A DNA stretch of 64,000 nt. Source: CAVYGM01 sp963768025. Lineage in GTDB: Bacteria; Bacteroidota; Bacteroidia; Cytophagales; Spirosomataceae. Under the pieces are notes generated by a model. The model searched no databases and was not told the origin of the DNA. It saw nothing but the letters and a program-made list of their open reading frames with translations. Every line of letters starts with the position of its first letter. Within the stretch, counting starts at the first letter, position 1. The translations under genes and the position numbers were made by a program. The stretch covers positions 58,076 through 122,075 of the forward strand of contig CAVYGM010000031.1 in assembly GCA_963768025.1 (NCBI GenBank), read 5' to 3'. Positions 26,883-36,148 of the stretch are shown piece by piece.

Positions 26883-27746
26883 ATGTCTCTTTCAACCCCC
26901 ATGACGCGCAATGAGTTTTTAAAGACCGGTGCGCTGGCGCTTACCCTTCCCTTGCTTTCCAAAAACTTTTCGTATGGAAAGCCTCCCAAAAACGTGGGAT
27001 TGCAGCTGTACACTTTGCGGTCTTTGATGGGCAAGGAACCCAAAGAAACCCTGAAAAAGGTAGCCGACATTGGCTATAAGGAAGTAGAGACCTACGGCTA
27101 CGCGGATGGAAAGTATTTTGGCATGGCACCCAAAGAGTTCAAAACCTACCTCAGCAGCCTGGGCCTGGTTACGCCCAGTGGCCATTACATGCCCGATCAG
27201 CTTAAGAAAGGCTGGGGTCAGATCGTGGATCATGCCGCCGAGGCCGGTCAGAAGTTCATGTTTTGTGCCTTCATCATGCCCAACGAACGTACCCTGGACG
27301 ACTACAAGAAATTCATTGACCTCTTCAACCAGTCCGGTGAGACCTGCAAGAAGGCCGGCATCCAGTTTGGGTACCACAACCACGACTTTGAGTTCATGAA
27401 CGTGGACGGACAGATCCCCTACGATATGATCCTGAAAGGCACCGATCCCGACCTCGTGAAGATGGAGCTGGACCTGTACTGGGCCGCTTTCGCCAAGCAG
27501 GATCCCGTGGCGCTATTTAAACAAAATCCCGGCCGGTTCCCGGCGGTGCATATGAAAGACATGGCCAAAACCGAAAAGCGGGAGTTTGCCGAAGTGGGCA
27601 CGGGTTCCATTGACTTCCAGCGGATCCTGGATGCCGCCAAAGTGGCCGGCCTTAAGCACCTCTTCGTGGAGCAGGACGTCACTAAGCAACCTCCTTTGGA
27701 AGCCATCACCATCAGCTACGCCAATATGAAGAAGCTGAGCGTGTAG
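26883..27746 (+). CDS. secreted sugar phosphate isomerase/epimerase family protein (TIM barrel)
   Basis: A 287-residue protein with an export signal (TRNEFLKTGALALTLPLLSKNFSYG; a later Met at residue 7 could also be the start). The remainder is an AP-endonuclease-2-type TIM barrel: VGLQLYTLRSLMGKEPKETLKKVADIGYKEVETYGY, the metal-site segments FGYHNHDFEF, LVKMELDLYWAAFAKQDPVAL, VHMKDMAKT and LFVEQD. Bacteroidota carry many exported members of this family; where studied they act in sugar or keto-sugar metabolism. Substrate unknown. A terminator follows; it appears monocistronic. Confidence 0.85.
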   Translation: MSLSTPMTRNEFLKTGALALTLPLLSKNFSYGKPPKNVGLQLYTLRSLMGKEPKETLKKVADIGYKEVETYGYADGKYFGMAPKEFKTYLSSLGLVTPSGHYMPDQLKKGWGQIVDHAAEAGQKFMFCAFIMPNERTLDDYKKFIDLFNQSGETCKKAGIQFGYHNHDFEFMNVDGQIPYDMILKGTDPDLVKMELDLYWAAFAKQDPVALFKQNPGRFPAVHMKDMAKTEKREFAEVGTGSIDFQRILDAAKVAGLKHLFVEQDVTKQPPLEAITISYANMKKLSV

Positions 27747-27768
27747 AATACACCTGACGAGCCTACCT

Positions 27769-27797
27769 AACCGGACGTACACCAGCGTCCGGTTTTT
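27769..27797 (+). terminator. rho-independent terminator
   Basis: AACCGGACG pairs with CGTCCGGTT around an 8-nt loop and is followed by TTTTTG, 23 bp after the isomerase stop codon. Confidence 0.85.
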
Positions 27798-27957
27798 TGT
27801 TTTCCAGGGGTACCATGCAGTGCAATTGCACAGCAAACAATACACCCATAACCGTTCACTAAATCAGCTGGTTATAAATAGTATTTATCCTTTTTTATCT
27901 TCAAATTAGGGCCTCTATAATTTCTCACGCTATTCTCATCCTATAACTATCTACCTC

Positions 27958-28953
27958 ATGAAAAAGGTTTTCAAGGTACTAGGCATCCTGCTAGGTGTCG
28001 TGGTTCTGGGCATCATAGGAGTACTTGGCTATATAACCGTAGCCCTTCCCAATGTTGGCGATGCTCCCGAACTGAAAGTAGAAATCACCCCGGTTCGAGT
28101 GGAGCGGGGCAAATACCTGGCTCACCACGTATCCGTATGCCTCGATTGCCACAGCACGCGGGATTACAGCCGGTTCTCGGCTCCGCTGGTACCGGGTACC
28201 CTCGGCAAGGGAGGGGAGCTATTCAGCCGCAACGATGGGTTTCCCGGTTCGTTCACTTCCAAAAACATTACTCCCTTCGGTATCGGCAACTGGACAGATG
28301 GCGAGGTGTACCGGGCCATCACCACGGGGGTAAGCCGCGATGGTCACGCGTTTTTTCCCGTGATGCCCTATCCCTATTACAGCAAAATGAACGAGGAAGA
28401 TGTGAAGAGCATCATCGCCTACCTCCGCACGCTGAAGCCCATCGAATTCAAACCGGCCGATTCGGAGGCTGATTTTCCCTTCAATTTTATATTGAGAACC
28501 ATTCCCAAAAATGCCGAACCCATGCCCCTGCCCGATCCCAACGACGAGCTGGCTACGGGCAGGTACCTTACCACGCTGTCCGGTTGCATCGAATGCCATA
28601 CGCCCGTGGAGCAGGGACAAATCATTGAAGACAAGGCGTTCTCGGGAGGCCGGGATTTTAAGCTACCCACGGGTACCCTCTACACCGCCAATATTACCCC
28701 CGACAAGGAAACTGGCATCGGCAATTGGACCAAAGAGAATTTTGTGGCTCGCTTTAAAGCCTATGCCGACAGCGGCTATTCGGCCCACAAGGTTAGCCCC
28801 AACGAAATGCAAACGATCATGCCCTGGACAATGTATGCCGGCATGACCGAAAAAGATCTAGGGGCAATCTACACCTACCTAAAATCCCTCAAGCCGGTCA
28901 AAAACTCAATACCCCAGAAATTCGTACCGCAGTCAGATGTAGCTAAGCTGTAA
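27958..28953 (+). CDS. membrane-anchored dihaem cytochrome c
   Basis: A 331-residue protein with an N-terminal membrane anchor (VLGILLGVVVLGIIGVLGYITV) and two haem c sites: CLDCH at about residue 60 and CIECH at about residue 210. Distal Met candidates lie in ...VMPYPYYSKMNEEDVKSIIAYLRTL and ...IMPWTMYAGMTEKDLGAIYTYLKSL, giving two homologous cytochrome c domains. This layout matches electron-transfer subunits of periplasmic dehydrogenases. No dehydrogenase gene is adjacent; the GMC and IorAB enzymes in this window are possible donors, which is inference only. Confidence 0.88.
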   Translation: MKKVFKVLGILLGVVVLGIIGVLGYITVALPNVGDAPELKVEITPVRVERGKYLAHHVSVCLDCHSTRDYSRFSAPLVPGTLGKGGELFSRNDGFPGSFTSKNITPFGIGNWTDGEVYRAITTGVSRDGHAFFPVMPYPYYSKMNEEDVKSIIAYLRTLKPIEFKPADSEADFPFNFILRTIPKNAEPMPLPDPNDELATGRYLTTLSGCIECHTPVEQGQIIEDKAFSGGRDFKLPTGTLYTANITPDKETGIGNWTKENFVARFKAYADSGYSAHKVSPNEMQTIMPWTMYAGMTEKDLGAIYTYLKSLKPVKNSIPQKFVPQSDVAKL

Positions 28954-29398
28954 GTCAGAACCCTGCTATTGCCCTTGTTCATAGGAGAGATAGTATTTTT
29001 ATGTCGAGTTCACTATGTAACCATTTTATAAAATAGTGACTATTTGTTTACTTGAAATTTATTCAATAAAAATTCGCACGTTCATCTTCCACCCTATATG
29101 TCAGGAAAATGCATCCTCGCCAACCTTCGTATGAAAACGACAACTACCTTACTTTTGATTCTGATGCTTGCCGGTCTCCCCTTCGCCCAGCGTAGCCTGC
29201 TGGCCAGCCTGCGCAACGACGCCAAACGAGCCATCCCCTAAGCCAATAACATCAGCGGCTGTGAGGTTGGTTTAGCCATTGGCCCGCCCCATTCTGCTAT
29301 TCACCCACTGTCTCAGGAATTACACTATATGTCCCACGCGTTATAGAGTTTATCCATTTATAATCAGACCTTTATCTTAAACCAAACCCCTTTTCATA
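28954..29398. other. intergenic region with one truncated frame
   Basis: About 445 bp, AT-rich in its first half. It holds only the short signal-peptide frame at 29131-29241. Confidence 0.4.
29131..29241 (+). pseudogene. truncated exported-protein start (36 codons)
   Basis: The frame reads MKTTTTLLLILMLAGLPFAQ then RSLLASLRNDAKRAIP and stop. The N-terminus is a convincing signal peptide with a few mature residues, but nothing follows in any frame that I can read as a continuation. It may be a gene remnant left by a deletion, or a very short exported peptide. Confidence 0.35.
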
Positions 29399-30232
29399 AT
29401 GAAAACAAAAGTAATGTTTCGCACCCTGCTGGTAGTACTTTCTGTACTGACCTTCACTACCCTTGCCCTGAGTCAGGCCCCAGTAGTTACGTATTCCGAG
29501 GTTATGTACCACAAACTACTACCCGGCCATACCATACAGGAGGCCCTTGCTATCGAAAAAGACTGGAAGAGAATTCATCAGGTACAACTGATTGAAAAAT
29601 CGATTACGGGTTGGTATGTTTTGAATAAACAGCTTTCTTCCAACCCCGACCAACAAGCCTATGACTATGTTACGATCAAAACGTTTACTGACATGGGTCA
29701 CCTGGAAAACTCCTACCCGGATAAAGATCTGGAAAAAGCGTTCGGTGCCACGTATAAAACAAAATGGGCCGATTTGCTCAAGCGCACCGGAGGTATCCAA
29801 AATGGTGGTAAAGTTGAGATCTGGCGGAACATGGACGGCGTGTTAACCGGCAAAGCTCCGGCCCCTATCTGGGTGATTGAGCTAATGAAGGTAAAAGATG
29901 GCTTGGACAATGAGTACGTAGCTCTGGAACAAACCTTCAAAAAACTGCATCAGGAACGCGTAAATATGAACAACATTGCCGGCTGGACAATGGCCGGGCT
30001 CCTGTACCCGGCTGCTACCGAGAACGGCTATACATATGCTACGGTGAATTATTATACCTCTATGAAAGATATGGCCGATGGCCGATACATGGAAGCCTTT
30101 AACAAAGTAATGCCCGGCCAGGATCCTCAAAAACTAATAGATGGTGCCTACAAAACGAGGGATATCGTTCGGCAGGAAGTGTATTCATTGCTTGAATACG
30201 TGGCCCCGGCTCCGGTGCAGGCGATGAAGTAA
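29399..30232 (+). CDS. uncharacterised exported protein with duplicated domain
   Basis: A 277-residue protein with a signal peptide (MFRTLLVVLSVLTFTTLALSQ). The mature part has two related halves: about 28-135 (VTYSEVMYHKLLPGHTIQEALAIEKDWKRIHQVQL...YDYVTIKTFTDMGHLENSY) and about 155-255 (WVIELMKVKDGLDNEYVALEQTFKKLHQERV...YTYATVNYYTSMKDMADGRY). The pattern of strand, long helix, strand and helix in each half resembles a dimeric alpha+beta barrel (ABM/EthD-like) fused in tandem. I do not recognise a named family, and no active-site residue is evident. It should be periplasmic. Confidence 0.75.
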   Translation: MKTKVMFRTLLVVLSVLTFTTLALSQAPVVTYSEVMYHKLLPGHTIQEALAIEKDWKRIHQVQLIEKSITGWYVLNKQLSSNPDQQAYDYVTIKTFTDMGHLENSYPDKDLEKAFGATYKTKWADLLKRTGGIQNGGKVEIWRNMDGVLTGKAPAPIWVIELMKVKDGLDNEYVALEQTFKKLHQERVNMNNIAGWTMAGLLYPAATENGYTYATVNYYTSMKDMADGRYMEAFNKVMPGQDPQKLIDGAYKTRDIVRQEVYSLLEYVAPAPVQAMK

Positions 30233-30479
30233 TCCTGTTTGTTCCAAGGTGGTTAAAGGCATTTCGAGTCCTTGATGATGGGATCGTATACACATCCATC
30301 CAGAAGAGGTTGTTCCAATACGCAGGTACGTTAACCAACCAAAATTATTTCTTTGTTTTGTCGCCCTACTTTTGTTTCCATCTCATACGGAAATTTCGAC
30401 TAATCAAATGAGCCCCTAGTACGGTTTTCCCCTGGCGGCTTGGCGTATATTCACCCCTACATTTTAACATACTTCACAC

Positions 30480-31220
30480 ATGAAGCTCATTCACATCATT
30501 ATGCTGGCACTCCTGCTGGGCCGCGTTCAGGCCCAGCAGGACACGGCTCAGCCCCAAATCGCCCACCTGACCAGCGCGTCATCTTCCCACGTGCCACCGC
30601 CCGTCAAGACCCAGGACACCTACCTGCAAGCCGAACGGAACCGGAAGGCATCCTGGTACGTCTCTACCGACGCTCGTACCCAGCACACTTCCGTCATTTT
30701 TCTGGATTCCAACCAGCGGATCCTCTACGAAGAGGTGCTCCCCCGGCAGTATGTGGAACTCACCGAACACAACCGCCGCGTGCTGGATGGGACGCTTGCC
30801 AAGTTGACCAACCGGCAATTGATGGGGGATAAACTCAAAACCCAGCCGATCCGGCACGAGAACCGGATGGAGAGCCTGCCCGTGGCGGAATTTATGTCGG
30901 ATTTGCTCCCGGAAAACACCCCGGCCCTCCATCCAACGGGTACCTTGGCCAAGGTGATGGTTACAGAAAACAAGTTGCTCTATGTATGGTGCAAAACTCC
31001 CGTGCCCGGAAAAATGAATTTTATGCTGCGGGACTACGGAGGGAACATCCTGAAATTTAGCTATGTGAAAAACAAGGAGTTCACCGACTCTTTCTCGCTC
31101 GCTCACCTCCAATCGGGCAACTACGAAGCGATCCTATCTGGCAAGACTTGGAAGAACTACTACCAAATTCAGGTAGATCAGGAGAATCAACAGATCCGCG
31201 TAGTGCCTTTGGTTAGATGA
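30480..31220 (+). CDS. uncharacterised exported protein (246 aa)
   Basis: It has a signal peptide (MKLIHIIMLALLLGRVQAQ) and a mature part with no recognised domain. The C-terminal 90 residues (KVMVTENKLLYVWCKTPVPGKMNFMLRDYGGNILKF...FSLAHLQSGNYEAILSG) look like an Ig-like fold similar in style to secretion-tail domains, but the diagnostic T9SS motifs are missing. A terminator follows at 31287. Monocistronic. Confidence 0.65.
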   Translation: MKLIHIIMLALLLGRVQAQQDTAQPQIAHLTSASSSHVPPPVKTQDTYLQAERNRKASWYVSTDARTQHTSVIFLDSNQRILYEEVLPRQYVELTEHNRRVLDGTLAKLTNRQLMGDKLKTQPIRHENRMESLPVAEFMSDLLPENTPALHPTGTLAKVMVTENKLLYVWCKTPVPGKMNFMLRDYGGNILKFSYVKNKEFTDSFSLAHLQSGNYEAILSGKTWKNYYQIQVDQENQQIRVVPLVR

Positions 31221-31745
31221 GCACAAAAAGAAACCAGGAGGAAACCCGTTTCCTTCTACCGATAAAGTAAGGTTAAGATGGTACATAAACACCCCTCCGG
31301 TTTGGAGGGGTGTTTTTTTGTCAATCTTACCAAAAAACGTAGGGATGGTAATTCAATGACTCAACATCGAAAACCTGTTAACTAACAGTATCGACAAATT
31401 AAAAAATTATCGGTACTGTTGAGTCCCCTGACGGGTCGTTCTTTCAAATTAAATTTTTGGTATTATCGGATATTCACAACTTTTTTTATCCAGAAAGAAA
31501 TAAATGTTGATATAAATATTTCAATACAATATATTTACATTTTCATAAACAGGCTACCAATATCTTTTTAACGTCTTTTCTCTCTTCCACTTCCATTCGA
31601 AGAGGAAGAGCATGAGTGTAGCTATTCAGCCAACTCGTCAATAGTCTCTCTCGTTTTGAAAGCAAAGTGGAGTCCAGCCACCACTCAAATAAACGGGGCG
31701 TTCCCGAAAAGCCACACGAGTAGGAAAACTTCAACAAGTCCCATC
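31221..31745. other. intergenic region
   Basis: About 525 bp with the terminator at 31287-31314. The stretch 31440-31560 is very AT-rich and probably contains the promoter of the lipoprotein gene; no specific site is called. Confidence 0.4.
31287..31314 (+). terminator. rho-independent terminator
   Basis: AAACACCCCTCC pairs with GGAGGGGTGTTT around a GGTTT-type loop and ends in TTTTTTT, 66 bp after the stop codon of the exported-protein gene. Confidence 0.9.
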
Positions 31746-32651
31746 ATGAAAAAAGTCTCATTACTACTCCAATTTATTTTGGCTGTGTCGATTGTCATCA
31801 CCTCCTGCCAGACCGACTCCAATTTGCTTGACCCCCTACCCGCGGGCACCTCGCATTCCAGTGCCAAAGCCGGTAAAGACAAAGTCTCCATTGCCCACGT
31901 AAATGGCAAAGGCTACAAGGTACTTTCAATCAGCCCCAATGCGGTACCTGCCCACCTGGCGCACGGTGATTTCCTGGTTACGGATTTTCAAACGTTTTAC
32001 ATCCGCAATAACAACTCTGTTCCGTTGCCGCAACGGATCATGGCTCCCTGGGACTCTGACATTGTCCTCACCGAAAATGCCGAAGGCGACGGATTTACTG
32101 CCCGAACACCCCAGGGAGGACAAAAAGTAGGCTACGGTACCAATGCATTTGACGGAATGCAGATCAATCAGCTAGCGACCGTTAACTGGGACCGGGTGAG
32201 TGGCATGAGTAATGGAGCAATTGTGTCCTACCTCAATATTTGGGTTACTGATGGAACTAACTACGCTATTATTGCTTCTGAAAATGACTACCGGGGCACT
32301 AACTTTGCTACTCGTCAGGAGTGGAAAGTGTTTGAATATTCCGGTCCTGCGGTAGCTCCAAACCTGAACTGGCTGTTTGACAGTGGTACCGGAAGTCGTG
32401 ACGGTGCTGGCTACCTAACTCTCAACGGTGTTCGCGTGACTCTCTCACAACTTTCTGACAATATTACCATCATGGATCCCGGCTCGCCTTACCCCACCTA
32501 CGTTGGCAGTGGTGCCCCCCGAGGTGGATTTGGATTCAACCTTATCTGGGGTGATACACAATCCAATTTCACCGCCGGAACTATTCCGAATCAGCTCGAA
32601 AACTTATCCATCAAGATCGATGGAAACACGTATCAGGCTGTAAATTACTAA
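31746..32651 (+). CDS. uncharacterised lipoprotein (301 aa)
   Basis: The start is taken at MKKVSLLLQFILAVSIVITSC, a clear lipoprotein signal with Cys21 as the lipidated residue; upstream codons in the frame are not protein-like. The mature part is rich in Gly, Asn, Thr and aromatic residues (e.g. GDFLVTDFQTFYIRNNNSVPLP, YLNIWVTDGTNYAIIASEND, GAPRGGFGFNLIWGDTQSNF), which suggests a beta-sandwich, possibly a carbohydrate- or matrix-binding surface protein. No named family recognised. A terminator follows. Confidence 0.7.
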   Translation: MKKVSLLLQFILAVSIVITSCQTDSNLLDPLPAGTSHSSAKAGKDKVSIAHVNGKGYKVLSISPNAVPAHLAHGDFLVTDFQTFYIRNNNSVPLPQRIMAPWDSDIVLTENAEGDGFTARTPQGGQKVGYGTNAFDGMQINQLATVNWDRVSGMSNGAIVSYLNIWVTDGTNYAIIASENDYRGTNFATRQEWKVFEYSGPAVAPNLNWLFDSGTGSRDGAGYLTLNGVRVTLSQLSDNITIMDPGSPYPTYVGSGAPRGGFGFNLIWGDTQSNFTAGTIPNQLENLSIKIDGNTYQAVNY

Positions 32652-32700
32652 TAGTAGGTTTTATCGCTGATACCAGAAAAATCAATCGAATGCGCGTTTC

Positions 32701-32744
32701 CATCCCGCCCCCAACTCCCTCGACTGGTTTATCGGGGCGGGATG
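32701..32744 (+). terminator. rho-independent terminator
   Basis: CATCCCGCCCC pairs with GGGGCGGGATG across a 22-nt loop and is followed by TTTTTT. It ends the lipoprotein gene and faces the DUF4385 gene. Confidence 0.8.
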
Positions 32745-32780
32745 TTTTTTAATGAAATTACTTGTCTCACAATCCTTATT

Positions 32781-33308
32781 TCAGGCATAGTACTTCTCCC
32801 GAAAATCCCCCTTCTGCCGCAGGTACTCCGGGTGGTCCTTGGCCCGAAACCAAAACTCTTTAAAAACCGAGGCAGCGCGGGCTTTCTCGTTTGTAAGGGC
32901 ATCGCTTTCCTGTTCCAGCAGCTCATTTCCTTTGTTTTTGCTACCCGAGGAGTAGGGGTACTCTTTCCCCTCGGTCTGATCCTCCTGGCCGATGGAATAC
33001 TTCCTGCCGCTTCGGTGATTGGCGTAGCGCCGGGCCCGGGTGAAGCCCATTTGCAGGTACTTTCGGGCCATGTCCGCTCCCACAAAATCGTGGTTTTCCA
33101 GGTATTCTTCGAACAGTCGAAAAATCCGGGTCGCTGACTCACGGGCTATTTCTTCATTTTTGAATTTCCAATGGGGCAGGATCTCCGATTTATAGGGCTG
33201 CACCAGCAGTACGCCCTGTTCCCCTACCCCAATGCGGTATAGTTCAGGATGTTTCCGAAAGTCGGTGGTATCAAAATCCAGGGAATAGTCAAATGCGTTT
33301 CGGGCCAT
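32781..33308 (-). CDS. DUF4385 domain-containing protein
   Basis: The start is placed at MARNAFDYSLDFD, where family similarity begins; the frame runs 53 codons further upstream without protein character (another Met lies 4 residues before). The 175 residues show the family pattern FDYSLDFDTTDFRKHPELYRIGVGEQGVLLVQPYKSEILPHWKF...FVGADMARKYLQMGFTRARRYANHRSGRKY. DUF4385 proteins are cytoplasmic, found in bacteria and phages, with no established function. Divergent from the haem peroxidase gene. Confidence 0.85.
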   Translation of the reverse strand: MARNAFDYSLDFDTTDFRKHPELYRIGVGEQGVLLVQPYKSEILPHWKFKNEEIARESATRIFRLFEEYLENHDFVGADMARKYLQMGFTRARRYANHRSGRKYSIGQEDQTEGKEYPYSSGSKNKGNELLEQESDALTNEKARAASVFKEFWFRAKDHPEYLRQKGDFREKYYA

Positions 33309-33508
33309 AGCAGGGGGCATGTGTAAAAAAGATGCTTGATAATCTATCCCAAAAACAATGTACCACCCAACGTTTCTACCGATCACGAACCCGGTTTTGA
33401 ACTCAACAAAATAACTGGTAAATTTAGGAGTACATGCCGGGTAACCTTGCTTACTCCGGCACAGCATTCCTTTACGCAGGGTAGGTTCTCACTAATTTTG
33501 ATGAGTAT

Positions 33509-35041
33509 ATGAAACGATTTCCAATGGGTGGGAGGATTAGAATCGCTGGCGTATACGGTATTCCGGCACTTTTGTGCGGTTGGTTATTATTTTTTTTACT
33601 TGGCGCAGGCCCCATGCCCAGGATATGGACCGCCGAAGCATTAAAAGACTGGGAACTACCCCTTGCCGATTCTACCCACTCACAGGTTCCCATTTCGGAG
33701 GAATTTTACTACAGCCTACCCGAGCGGATTATTTACAAGACATACCCCGTGTATCATCCTGACCACGAGCCGAAAGGCTACCAGGAATGGCTCAAACAGC
33801 AGGAACCGGAGGTGGTTTTTAACCCGGACGATGTCAAAACCGAAGCGGATTGGATAAAAGCCGGGGAAATGTTGTTTGATTTTCCCATTGATACCGACGG
33901 CGCCATCATTTCGGCCGAGGATGTCAATAGCCGTGAGTTCTACACCTATTCGTCCATGCCACTCACTTCCACGGGAGTCATGCCGTATGCCCGCTGGGTC
34001 GTGCCCGAAAAAGGGAAAGTCCTCCTCGGCAACCTCTCCTGCGGCATGTGCCATACCAGAGTGCAGCCCGACGGAACCGTGCTCAAAGGAGCACAGGGAA
34101 ATTTTCCGGGCGATAAAGCCTTTGCGTACGCTTTGAAAAATGCTCCTGAAAAATCGGTTCGGGAGATCACCGAAATTCTTTTTGGGTCACCCTGGGCGGA
34201 GGGAAACCCGCACGCCAGCCTGGCTGCCAAATCAAAAGCCGAGATATTGGCGGCCTACGAGGCGGTACCCTCCGGGGCCTTTGGGCGGCAGGGCACCAGC
34301 ATCCTGTTTCCTCCCCAGGTCCCGGATCTCATCGGCGTAAAAGACCATAAATTTCTGGACAAAGGGGGGCTGGGCCAGCATCGGTCGATCGAGGATATGA
34401 TGCGGTACATTGCCATGAATCAATCGCTGGATTTCCTGAATACCTACGGAGACTATCAACCCCTGGGCCTAACCAAAGACCAGCTGGCCCAGAAAAAACC
34501 CATTGAATTTTCGGGTACCATGGACCGGCACTCAGATGAACAACTGCTGGCTATTTCCAAATTTGTCTATTCCCTGCAACCACCCGCTAACCCCAATCAA
34601 CCCAGTATCCTGAGCGAGCGGGGCAAAACGATCTTTGCCGAACAGGGTTGCGTCACTTGCCATACCCCTCCGCTTTTCACCAACAACAAGTTGACGCCCG
34701 CCGAAGGATTTACCATTCCCGAGGAGCACTACGACAAGTACGATATTTTCGATATTTCGGTGGGTACCGATCCCGGCTATTCCCTCAAAACCCGGCGGGG
34801 AACGGGATACTACAAGGTACCTTCCCTGCGGGGGCTGTGGTACCGAAGCCCCTACTTCCACGACGCCTCCCTGGCCCAACTGGACGATGTGCTGGACCCC
34901 GCCCGCCTCAAACCTGAGTACGTACCCACGGCCTTTGTGGGGGCTGGAATTAAAAATCGTGCGGTGCCTGGCCACGAATTTGGACTGGATCTAAACCAAA
35001 AGGACAAACAGGCGCTTATTGCGTATCTGATGACCCTATAA
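33509..35041 (+). CDS. membrane-anchored dihaem cytochrome c, cytochrome-c-peroxidase-like
   Basis: A 510-residue protein with an N-terminal membrane anchor (IPALLCGWLLFFLLGAG). Haem sites are CGMCH near residue 178 and CVTCH near residue 381. The C-terminal half (QPPANPNQPSILSERGKTIFAEQGC...YKVPSLRGLWYRSPYFHDASLAQLDDVLD...LNQKDKQALIAYLMTL) matches the C-terminal domain of bacterial cytochrome c peroxidase and MauG-type proteins, with LRGLWYRSPYFHDAS being the typical segment after the distal region. The protein is longer than classical CcpA (about 340), with a long N-terminal extension. It may reduce peroxide or oxidise a small molecule. Followed 10 bp later by a YceI gene. Confidence 0.83.
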   Translation: MKRFPMGGRIRIAGVYGIPALLCGWLLFFLLGAGPMPRIWTAEALKDWELPLADSTHSQVPISEEFYYSLPERIIYKTYPVYHPDHEPKGYQEWLKQQEPEVVFNPDDVKTEADWIKAGEMLFDFPIDTDGAIISAEDVNSREFYTYSSMPLTSTGVMPYARWVVPEKGKVLLGNLSCGMCHTRVQPDGTVLKGAQGNFPGDKAFAYALKNAPEKSVREITEILFGSPWAEGNPHASLAAKSKAEILAAYEAVPSGAFGRQGTSILFPPQVPDLIGVKDHKFLDKGGLGQHRSIEDMMRYIAMNQSLDFLNTYGDYQPLGLTKDQLAQKKPIEFSGTMDRHSDEQLLAISKFVYSLQPPANPNQPSILSERGKTIFAEQGCVTCHTPPLFTNNKLTPAEGFTIPEEHYDKYDIFDISVGTDPGYSLKTRRGTGYYKVPSLRGLWYRSPYFHDASLAQLDDVLDPARLKPEYVPTAFVGAGIKNRAVPGHEFGLDLNQKDKQALIAYLMTL

Positions 35042-35051
35042 CCGTATTCTG

Positions 35052-35576
35052 ATGATTTTCCTGTTACAATGGCTTTTGCTTAGTTTGTTTACGGTTCCCA
35101 TTCAGGAAGAGCCCTCGCTACCGGCCATTCGGTTTGAGATCGTTAACGCGGGGATTACGGTGGATGGTCATTTCGAGGAAAGCTCTTTCAATGTGCGTTT
35201 CGATCCTAAAAACCTAAAAACCAGTACGCTCGAAGGTACGGTCCGGGTAGCCTCCATTCAAACGGGCATCACTCTCCGCGACCGCCACCTGTTGGGGCGG
35301 CAATATTTCCGGGCCGATGCATTTCCCGAAATCAACGTGCGGTCCAAAAACATTACCAATGATGGAAAAGGCAAGTACCTGGGGGTATTTCAAATACGAA
35401 TCAAGGATGTGGCGAAAGAAATGAGCTTTCCATTTGCCGTGGAAACCCTAGGAAAAACCCGCCATTTCAAGGCTCGATTTACGCTCAACCGGTTGGATTT
35501 TGGACTGGGGGAAAAAAGTCTGATTTTGGCGGAGGAAGTTACTGTGGTGCTGGATGTACCTGTTTCTACTATTTAA
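35052..35576 (+). CDS. YceI family protein
   Basis: A 174-residue exported protein (signal FLLQWLLLSLFTVP) with the YceI lipocalin-like barrel: FEIVNAGITVDGHFEESSFNVRFDPKNLKTSTLEGTVRVASIQTGITLRDRHLLGRQYFRADAFPEINVRSKNI and DVAKEMSFPF. YceI proteins bind isoprenoid or other lipid-like ligands in the periplasm. The gene starts 10 bp after the haem peroxidase-like gene, so the two are probably one operon and the pair may work on the same redox-active lipid. Its 3' end overlaps the convergent OsmC gene by 8 bp. Confidence 0.87.
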   Translation: MIFLLQWLLLSLFTVPIQEEPSLPAIRFEIVNAGITVDGHFEESSFNVRFDPKNLKTSTLEGTVRVASIQTGITLRDRHLLGRQYFRADAFPEINVRSKNITNDGKGKYLGVFQIRIKDVAKEMSFPFAVETLGKTRHFKARFTLNRLDFGLGEKSLILAEEVTVVLDVPVSTI

Positions 35577-36027
35577 GCACCACCGAAGTACCCTGCCGCA
35601 ACGTGTTATGAATTTCAACAAGGGTATCTACGTGCCGGAACAAACCTTGAATTTCCCGGTCGGGATGATCCGGATCCACCACCTTCACCCCATAGGTGAT
35701 ATTCCGCCTAACCTTCCTGGCCAAACTCCCAGTGACCGTTACGCTTATGAACTCGACCGCCATTTCCGGCTTAGCGGCTTCCCGGTAGGTATCATTGCAA
35801 AAACAGGTTGCCAGCGCCAGAAACAGCAGTTCACCCCCATTGACCGAAGATCCCTTTCCATCGGCTTTGTCGGGAATAGTCACTAGTTTCTCCTTCCCTT
35901 CGGTGCTGACGGTAAGCCGTTGGTTTTGAGGGCTGTTGGTCAATGAGGCCGAGATACGCTTGGAAAGTAGATTCAAATCGCTTTGTTTACGGGATGAATT
36001 GAATTTACTAAAAACATTCTTTTCCAA
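35569..36027 (-). CDS. OsmC family protein
   Basis: A 152-residue protein with the OsmC core KADGKGSSVNGGELLFLALATCFCNDTYREAAK; Cys75 and Cys77 sit on the central helix where the peroxidatic Cys normally lies. The second, C-terminal Cys of true OsmC/Ohr peroxidases is not visible (VDTLVEIHNTLRQGTSVVLK lacks it), so peroxidase activity is uncertain. Convergent with the YceI gene, overlapping by 8 bp. Confidence 0.83.
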   Translation of the reverse strand: MEKNVFSKFNSSRKQSDLNLLSKRISASLTNSPQNQRLTVSTEGKEKLVTIPDKADGKGSSVNGGELLFLALATCFCNDTYREAAKPEMAVEFISVTVTGSLARKVRRNITYGVKVVDPDHPDREIQGLFRHVDTLVEIHNTLRQGTSVVLK

Positions 36028-36148
36028 AACTATCTACACCTAAATTAAGTATATATCACCGTATACGTTCATCCAATGCCAAAAAATGAGCGTAGGTTTG
36101 AACAATCGATCAATTCGCCCAACTATTTACCAAAAAAACCAACCCGTT

